From assembly GCA_900617975.1 (NCBI GenBank), contig UZAE01013859.1, positions 1 to 10,488 of the forward strand: 10,488 nt of DNA, in the 5' to 3' direction. The notes beneath the pieces are model-generated. The model worked only from the letters and a program-made list of their open reading frames with translations, searched no databases and was not told the DNA's origin. Source of the DNA: Rodentolepis nana (Eukaryota > Platyhelminthes > Cestoda > Cyclophyllidea > Hymenolepididae). Below, piece after piece: positions 1-10,488 of the stretch (the stretch's first letter is position 1; every line of letters starts with the position of its first letter). A program made the translations under genes and the position numbers.

Positions 1-2
1 AC

Positions 3-25
3 GCCTGCCATTTGAAATAAATAAA
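3..25 (+). repeat. Retroposon-like 3' tail, copy 1
   Basis: The 23 bases starting gcctgccatt and ending in aaataaataaa match 448-470 with one mismatch. The short unique motif followed by an (AAAT)n run resembles the 3' end of a non-LTR retrotransposon or SINE. The body would lie to the left, outside the window. Confidence 0.5.
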
Positions 26-447
26 TAAATATCTTGACCAAATTAGAAAAAGATCATATAGTGGATTTTGAAGCTCACCTTTGGTAGAGGTTGGCGCTAA
101 ATTGCCTCCTTGATGAGATATTCGGGTTTTCTCATCTTTACATATTAACAAGATGTGTGCGATCAATTTACCTTCATGTGGTGCACCCTGGGCAAAGTAT
201 ACTCATGCGGCAAAAGTCTATTAAGCAGTAGTTTAATTCTGACTTCTAACTACCATGACCCCACTGTTTGTCATATTCAACAACTTTCACAGTACTCATC
301 TTACCTTTTCTCTGACTATGCGTCTGTCTGTTTATTTTGCATCTGTAAATCTCTCTGTTGTCCGCCTATTTAATTGTTCTCACTTGGATGTTTCTTCCTT
401 CTGTGAAGTTTGAAATCAGCTAAAGAGATAATTGTAACTATTAAAAA
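26..447 (+). mobile_element. Possible 5'-truncated non-LTR retroposon body
   Basis: This segment lies between the two matching tails. Its right part is pyrimidine-rich, with many CT runs, as in some LINE 3' UTRs. A 72-codon open frame (155-373) has low-complexity Cys/Ser/Leu content and no family resemblance I recognise, so it is treated as chance. No reverse transcriptase motif is present and the left boundary is unknown. Confidence 0.3.
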
Positions 448-470
448 GCCTGCCATTCGAAATAAATAAA
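448..470 (+). repeat. Retroposon-like 3' tail, copy 2
   Basis: Near-identical to 3-25, with T replaced by C at the twelfth base. It sits 445 bp downstream in the same orientation and again runs into AAATAAATAAA. The pyrimidine-rich, non-coding stretch before it (about 150-447) may be the 5'-truncated body of the same element. Confidence 0.5.
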
Positions 471-913
471 CATATAAACCTGTATTAGGCAGTGTGAATG
501 ATTATTCCTCAAGTAAGATATGCAGCAATTAAAATTAAGTAATGTCGTTAGAGGGTTCTTAATAAAAAAAGGGTAAAACATTAGTTTAGTTTTGTACTTT
601 AATGAATTTATTTTCATATTCTTTCAAAATTAATTAGTTTGCAACTTTGAAATACTGGTTAATACATTTGTAATTATTTCTCAATCATCATTCGATGAAG
701 AGACATAGTTATAAAAAATTTGATTATTCCGAATAATTTGCGAAATTGAGTGAATGCTGTTGTTTAATTTAGCAAGAAAGTTTATACATTAGAATTAATA
801 ATATTCGTACCAGCTTTGTTTGTATGTGTGAAATGGGTTTGCAAATTAAGGTTAGATTATGATCATATGACCTTCACAATTGGCCGTCCATTGAGATTGC
901 CCTAGGTTTTAAA
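471..913 (+). other. PARG upstream region, no gene seen
   Basis: AT-rich sequence between the retroposon-like tail and the PARG start codon. It must hold the PARG promoter or 5' UTR. A TATAAAAA at 710-717 lies about 200 bases before the ATG, but such strings are common at this composition, so it is not called as a promoter. Confidence 0.5.
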
Positions 914-6041
<5,128 letters not shown>

Positions 6042-6509
6042 TTGTCCCATCCTATTTTTATTTTTTTCTCAGACAATTGGTATTATACAAACTGGCAAGA
6101 AAATTTTTTGAAATTGTTATACGTCTCCCTTGATGAAATTGATATTATCTTTTCTAGTTTATTACTACTATTATTATTTGAAAGATTGGCTTTTTATTGT
6201 TTACGTGCTGCATTGAACCAATGGAATTGAAGTGATGTATAATTGACGTCAAGTATTTGCGGACAAATAAGAGCAACGCATGTCACATTTAATGACGCGT
6301 GAACAACAATGAGTACATTTTATAGGTTCATGTTCTTACTACAAATACGATTTGTATGGGTTTAGATATCGATGATGGCAAAGCACAGAGATGTCCAATC
6401 CATACCATTCTAGTCTTAACAACATCAACCTATACCCGAAAAAGCTTACATTTGAAATTACGGTAGTTTAAGTGATGAGTGGTTGCTTTCATCCCATCTT
6501 CCTTTATAG
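6042..6509 (+). other. PARG 3' UTR or intron before exon 12b
   Basis: AT-rich sequence between the two candidate terminal exons, with no canonical poly(A) hexamer. It would be 3' UTR in the 12a transcript and intron in the 12b transcript. An open frame directly after the stop (6042-6230) is a T-rich chance reading. Confidence 0.6.
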
Positions 6510-6616
6510 GAGAGCAGCAGTTGTTTGAGTATTCTGAAGGATTGCAAAAAAAGCCTTTTCTAGAATTGTATCGCGTAGCAATTGACGAGTTAAATACAGT
6601 GAAGTCAAATAGGTAA
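6510..6616 (+). CDS. Candidate alternative terminal PARG exon 12b
   Basis: A pyrimidine-rich acceptor (cccatcttcctttatag) precedes an open frame that starts with GA. The first base of codon 509 supplied by exon 11 therefore again gives a Gly codon, exactly as for exon 12a. The reading is 34 residues ending in TAA. The stretch KKPFLELYRVAIDEL can be aligned by eye to the ISIFEIVLEKL helix of 12a and to the terminal helix of human PARG. An AG|GTAAAA donor-like site overlaps the stop, so the exon could also be internal or the stop could be spliced away. It would give a 543-residue isoform without the Pro/Ser/Thr tail. It could be a decayed duplicate instead; no transcript evidence is available here. 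Confidence 0.55.
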
Positions 6617-8239
6617 AAGCGATGCGAACTTTGTCAAGGTAGGCATCAACAAGAAGGCTTTTATCAAAATGGCAGCACTCATAGTATTTCTTAAACGAAG
6701 TAAGAAAAAATCGCTGCAGCTTGATTTATTTTCATTTTCTTCGCCACCACACGACTCCGGGGTCTGCTAAATAATTGTGTCAAATTTATATAAAGTTCGG
6801 TTTACAGGTTAAAGGTAGAAGGATCATAAATGTGCGACTTGTTAATTAGATTGATGTAATAAATAGACAGTGGAATAGAAATGATGAATTATAGATGCTG
6901 AGTTCTATTAGAAGAGAAATCGATACAATAGGAAGTAAAATTGATTGAAGAATTAAGTGAAATCATATAAAAGTGGTATTATTAAACAGCTTCAGTTTCT
7001 TCCTCAATTAGCATGTGAAACTGACTAAGTGTGCACCAGGAAAGGTATATAAATGGCCTTAATATAATTATGCTTAACTCATCTAGATAAAGAGCAAAAT
7101 GTTATCACCACAATTTAGTGCTTATGAATTATGAAATTTGCCGATCTAGTTATCTGATATTTTATATCCAGACGGCATAGATGAATTAACCTCAATTTAG
7201 TTCCATGACGAAAAACAAACTTACGACACAGAGTTTAGTACTAAGTAGATGATCATGGAATATTTTTAAGTTCTTTTAATGAAATGGCTCTATTGGAATA
7301 CAAGATTAATAGAAAGATAGAGTTGCTAATAATCGCATACTAATAGGGTTTAAAAGTTGAACACAGTCTTATACCTCCTGATTGTAAGACATATTTTTAC
7401 AAAAGGTGGCGAATTTTAAGCATTTTGTCAGTATTTTGTCTAAATAAGGTTATCCATCGTTTGAGCGATGAATAATTAGTATTAGAATGTATAACATGAC
7501 ACTACATAAAATGACTCCTTAAAACTTCTGAACCAGTAACTGCGGTAGCACACCATCATAGTATTTCCGAATGGTCGCTTTTAATGTGTTTCAAAAATGA
7601 GAAATCTAATCGAGAATATATAGCTTTACAATCTGGACCCATTCACAGACTTTTTTAATAAATAAATATACAAATTCGGTTTTTAATACACGCAAGGAAT
7701 AGTTAACCAGTGAGAAGTGAATTTGTTTTCCTATGCGCTAGAATGAAGATTTATAAAAAGGTATTAATTAGATTACTTTTTCTCTGGTCACTATCCTCTA
7801 AAATCGTAAATTTTAATCATGGGCATATTAAGCTTTGGAATCAAGACTATTTTAATTTTTTATTAAAAATTTAAAAGCACTTTACATATCAAATCAAAAT
7901 AAATACTAAATATCAAGTTATTAACCTATAAATGCTTATTTTCTGTGGAATTTTGTATAAAACGTTTGCAAATTGTATCTCAAGGATGTTAGACATTGCA
8001 GCCCGAACATAAAGGCTTTAATGAGCTTGGCCTGAGTAATCACATCTAGTAATTTGCACGTTTTGTGTTTTCTTAGGTAGAAATTTAATGCTTCCTGTTT
8101 CTTTACTTTTCTTTAACCTTCATCAATATCAATTACTGTATTTTATGCTCATACAGTTATGTATTTTATCCGCCACTCGCAAGTTCAGTAAATTAGTTTT
8201 CGAACACTAGCATTGCATAATTTATCATATACTTTAACA
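6617..8239 (+). other. Intergenic region between PARG and MRPL49
   Basis: AT-rich with no open frame of note on either strand, holding the PARG 3' end and presumably the MRPL49 promoter. A 33-codon ATG frame at 6669-6770 has no recognisable content. An imperfect A/T hairpin lies near 7849-7876. Nothing else can be supported. Confidence 0.7.
6858..6863 (+). terminator. Candidate PARG poly(A) signal AATAAA
   Basis: This is the first AATAAA after the PARG stop codons. It lies 817 bases past the exon 12a stop and 242 bases past the 12b stop. No AATAAA or ATTAAA is found from 6042 to 6857, so one shared 3' end for both terminal exons is plausible. An ATTAAA at 6981-6986 is the next candidate. Confidence 0.35.
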
Positions 8240-8259
8240 CACGTTTTATATTTAGCACG
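8240..8259 (+). promoter_or_regulatory. Acceptor-like site just upstream of MRPL49 ATG
   Basis: The sequence acgttttatatttag ends in AG at 8254-8255, leaving only cacg before the ATG. This looks like a 3' splice site with a 4-nt remaining leader. In flatworms such a site can receive a trans-spliced leader; it could equally end a 5'-UTR intron. No spliced-leader gene is visible here, so the mode is inferred. Confidence 0.45.
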
Positions 8260-8521
8260 ATGAATGCATTGAGTCGCTCCTTTTCACGAGCTCAGTTTTT
8301 CTGTTTTTCGACTCTGAGAAGTGCTAGTGTCAAATCGTGGCCAACTATTGATAATCCATGGCGAGACAAATTGGATACGTCAAAGCCTCTCACCTATCCT
8401 AAAAATTTCGTTGTATCCAAAGAAGAATTCAAATATGTGGAGATGTTAAAACCTCAAGCCTTTGTCCCACCATCACCTCAGGGCGTTGAAATTACTCCCA
8501 GTGGTTGGGTTCCTCCTCGTC
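8260..8521 (+). CDS. MRPL49: MRPL49 exon 1
   Basis: This exon encodes residues 1-87 plus one base of Pro88. It holds the basic presequence and the less conserved N-terminal part, ending PSGWVPPR. The donor gtaagc is strong. The following intron (8522-8592) is 71 bp. Confidence 0.92.
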
Positions 8522-9889
8522 GTAAGCTCATTTAAAATAATGTTGATATTACTCGTCAGTAAATTATAATTCTATTTTTTCCCTAATTTTAGCTGAATTA
8601 TCATCGAAAAAACCGTATACCATAGTTCGTTCAAAAAACCACATGCTTCCTGTCTACGTGATCGTCAAGAAGAAGAAGAGAGCCGAGCAGACTCATGGAA
8701 ATCGCACATTGACCGTGATTAAAAAAGTTGGTGGTGATCTCTCCGTAAGTACGATGAAACACTTTCAGCTTGGTTACCTGTATTTGCCAATCGTTTTTGA
8801 TTAGGTTTATTGTATGACCCCAATTCTTTGCTTAGGTTTCAAACATTGTTTATTTTTGTATTCGTCTACTTCTCTAACTTTAGTAGAGAAAATTTACGAA
8901 ATGTTTGAACCACTAGAACCTTTTACGCTTTCCATCTCCCCATCCATTTTATAGCTTCCAGGTCTGTTTTTTGGTCATGGCAGAAGACCGACTTTTGGTA
9001 TCGTGAGGTAATCAGAGTGGTACAGTCGGCCTGTGTTATCTCTTATCTAAATAGAGTGCGTTTAATAATGAACGGTCAGTTATCTACAGTGTGATCGGAA
9101 AGTTCATTTTTTTAGAAATTGAATGATTGTTGTTAAGCTATGATAACGCATAAGTTTGAATCAATCAGATCACAAGAATAGTGGGTCCAGGATACCACCC
9201 CAATAGAGAGAAGTACTGGTTGTGTAAGTATGTATGCAAGAGTCAATTTCTGAAGGCGTCGAGTTCTGCATATTCATATTGTAAAATATTCTGCTGTTCC
9301 AGTCTCATGATTTGACACAATATCTATGATATTTTATGCATTTTGGATGGCTTAATTTAATTCCGTATTTGATCAAGTGATTGCGATTAATTTTAACTTA
9401 TTTACAGCCAAAAGGTGCAGATGTTGTATGATTGGCAGTATTTTATGAATCAGTTTTGCAGGACATTTCTTGTGATGATCTATCAATTTATTAGATCCCC
9501 GAATAACTGGTTTTAAATTTTTTCGATTACTTCGCAGATATCTAGATCTCGGTTAGCGATAGTCGTACTGGTTGGTATTGAGCATTAATTGCTCGCACCT
9601 GGAAATATGTGGGAAGCCTGTTATCGCTGTTTATTAAAATACTTTTACTTGTGTCTTTAATCGATCTAAACGCTATCACGGTTTTACTTAATTCACTTAA
9701 GTAGTACATAACTTATGTATTTTCTAATAATAATTTTAGGCCCTAGCCGCAGAACTTGAAGTCTTATTGAAGCCGAAATGTGAAGCGGGGCACTTCCTAT
9801 GCCAAGTTGATGAAGCCACACAGAAGATCGTGATCGATGGTATCTTTGTCGACGAAGTGGCTCAATATTTGCTTGATAATGGATTCTAG
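8260..9889 (+). CDS. MRPL49: Mitochondrial large ribosomal subunit protein mL49
   Basis: This is a component of the mitochondrial 39S (large) ribosomal subunit, Img2 family, acting in the matrix. Join: 8260-8521, 8593-8744, 9740-9889, which is 564 nt or 187 residues plus TAG. The first 27 residues are rich in Arg, Ser and Phe with no acidic residue, as in a mitochondrial presequence. The diagnostic part is PYTIVRSKNHMLPVY (95-109), THGNRTLTVIKKVGGDL (121-137) and a C-terminal segment ending LLDNGF, matching human MRPL49 (PVY, THGNRQMTVIRKVEGD, LLEKGF). It is slightly longer than human (166 residues), partly because of a lysine-rich insert (VIVKKKKRAEQ, 110-120) between PVY and THGNR. The start is supported by the presequence and by an acceptor-like AG four bases upstream. 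No functional link with PARG is apparent. Confidence 0.93.
8593..8744 (+). CDS. MRPL49: MRPL49 exon 2, Img2 core
   Basis: This exon completes Pro88 and encodes residues 89-138, including PYTIVRSKNHMLPVY and THGNRTLTVIKKVGG. The acceptor is taattttag and the donor gtaagt, leaving in phase 0 into a 995-bp intron. Confidence 0.95.
8745..9739 (+). other. MRPL49 intron 2 (995 bp)
   Basis: From gtaagt to taattttag. Apart from the exon-like cassette at 8955-9007 it is AT-rich. Small inverted repeats at 9580-9594 (GAGCA/TGCTC around ttaat) and at 9555-9561 with 9622-9628 (AGCGATA/TATCGCT) are within chance expectation. Confidence 0.8.
8955..9007 (+). other. Cryptic or poison exon candidate in MRPL49 intron 2
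   Basis: A strong pyrimidine-rich acceptor (ccccatccattttatag) is followed by 53 bases and a G|GTAATC donor. Read from exon 2 it gives LPGLFFGHGRRPTFGIV. Because 53 is not a multiple of three, joining to exon 3 shifts the frame and reaches TAG within three codons. Reading through the donor also meets TAA at once. Inclusion would remove the C-terminal 49 residues of mL49. Confidence 0.3.
9740..9889 (+). CDS. MRPL49: MRPL49 exon 3 and stop
   Basis: This exon encodes residues 139-187 and TAG. It begins ALAAELEVLL, which continues GGDLS as human WALQKDVEDFL continues VEGDI, and ends LLDNGF. The acceptor is taattttag. Confidence 0.95.
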   Translation, partial: ALAAELEVLLKPKCEAGHFLCQVDEATQKIVIDGIFVDEVAQYLLDNGF

Positions 9890-10224
9890 TTTTTTTATGT
9901 AGATAATATTATCTGTTTATAGAAAATTGTAAATATTAATACTGATTACGATTGTGCTCCTTGTTTTATTATTAAAATATTTTCAAAATGATCGAAATTG
10001 TAATAATGAACTATAACATCCTGCTAAAGGAATATGATCGTTTAGTCAAAGCCGTTTTTCATTTGGACTTAATGATTGCATGTGGAAACGGAGGATTCGT
10101 TTGGACGATCATTTTTTTTAATTTTGAAATTTACATGGCCTGTTGCGGATTAAAAATTGTCAGCTGTGTGTGCTTTGATTTTGGGCATTATTTGGTCGTG
10201 TTATGGCTTCGAAAACTCCAATGA
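9890..10224 (+). other. MRPL49 3' UTR and downstream sequence
   Basis: Holds the MRPL49 3' UTR with ATTAAA at 9971. A 78-codon open frame (9988-10224) follows, but its content is dominated by Ile, Phe, Leu and Cys as expected from AT-rich DNA, and it resembles no family I know. Not called as a gene. Confidence 0.5.
9971..9976 (+). terminator. Candidate MRPL49 poly(A) signal ATTAAA
   Basis: ATTAAA lies about 80 bases after the MRPL49 stop, in AT-rich 3' sequence. It is the nearest common polyadenylation hexamer downstream of the stop. Confidence 0.45.
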
Positions 10225-10488
10225 ATGAATTGCAAGTTCGGAGAATTGGTAAAAATGAAATGAAACCTGGCCAATCCACTCACCTACTATTTTGGTGGGG
10301 GAGTAGCATTTAAGATGAGCTTCACTCGCTTCTACTGAAGGCTAAGGGCAAGGTTTATGGTTCCTAGCTTATGGGAGATATGCTTAACTTTTGGATGAAG
10401 TACCTGGAAAGTTCAGTTTTATTCATAGGAAGAGAATGGAAGGCCTACCTCTGGGGCTCGAGTGCCCACCAAACAGGATTTCTCGGTT
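10225..10488. other. Compositionally distinct right end, possible repeat edge
   Basis: From about 10225 the sequence becomes clearly richer in G and C, with stretches such as ggtgggggagtagc and ggggctcgagtgcccacc, unlike the flanking AT-rich DNA. This is consistent with a dispersed repeat running out of the window. No coding frame, RT motif or terminal repeat is visible, and no second copy lies in the window. Confidence 0.3.

Noticed and set aside
155..373. 72-codon + strand open frame near the left end
   Set aside because: Low-complexity Ser/Cys/Leu content from pyrimidine-rich DNA, no family resemblance, and it lies in a probable retroposon body.
6042..6230. 62-codon frame directly after the PARG stop
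   Set aside because: Starts at TTG, is T-rich and hydrophobic by composition, and has no family similarity.
6669..6770. 33-codon ATG frame in the intergenic region
   Set aside because: Too short, with no recognisable domain and no splice or promoter context strong enough to call a gene.
7849..7876. A/T hairpin as a regulatory element
   Set aside because: Imperfect pairing made only of A and T in AT-rich DNA, so expected by chance.
9555..9628. AGCGATA/TATCGCT inverted pair and GAGCA/TGCTC palindrome as a transposon or RNA hairpin
   Set aside because: Arms of only 5-7 bases, without target duplication or other element features.
9988..10224. 78-codon + frame after MRPL49
   Set aside because: Composition matches AT-rich chance translation. 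It starts right after the probable MRPL49 poly(A) signal, and no family is recognised.
10285..10465. tRNA or tRNA-derived SINE promoter (A-box-like and B-box-like strings)
   Set aside because: The two strings are about 160 bases apart, each matches the consensus only loosely, and no cloverleaf can be drawn.

Overview
This is AT-rich eukaryotic nuclear DNA. It carries two split protein-coding genes, both on the + strand, with GT-AG introns. The mix of very short introns (41, 41, 47, 71, 74, 78 and 81 bp) with longer ones, standard codon use, and apparent splice acceptors almost touching start codons suggest a parasitic flatworm (tapeworm or fluke). The lineage is inferred from gene architecture and was not tested by a database search.

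Gene 1 (914-6041) is a poly(ADP-ribose) glycohydrolase, PARG. I assembled 12 exons whose phases all agree into a 554-residue protein. It holds the PARG catalytic signature (GGGVLHGGCVQEE), the downstream TGY tyrosine motif, the GNWGCGAFGG motif and the C-terminal helix. PARG removes poly(ADP-ribose) chains made by PARP enzymes during DNA repair and stress signalling. A second exon-like segment at 6510-6616 has the same entry phase as the last exon and ends in its own stop. It reads as an alternative C-terminal exon, and I regard it as the most interesting observation here.

Gene 2 (8260-9889) is the mitochondrial large-subunit ribosomal protein mL49 (MRPL49, Img2 family). It has three exons, 187 codons and a basic, targeting-like N-terminus. 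Its second intron contains a 53-nt exon-like cassette that would cause premature termination if included.

The two genes lie head to tail about 1.6-2.2 kb apart and have no obvious functional link beyond both being housekeeping genes. The rest of the window is non-coding. At the left end (1-470) are two near-identical retroposon-like 3' tails. PARG intron 6 contains a TTAA-flanked unit of about 238 bp that resembles a piggyBac-type MITE and carries open frames on the - strand. Introns 7 and 10 contain long G runs. The right end (about 10225-10488) is richer in G and C and may be the edge of a dispersed repeat. I saw no rRNA, tRNA, CRISPR array or bacterial-type feature.
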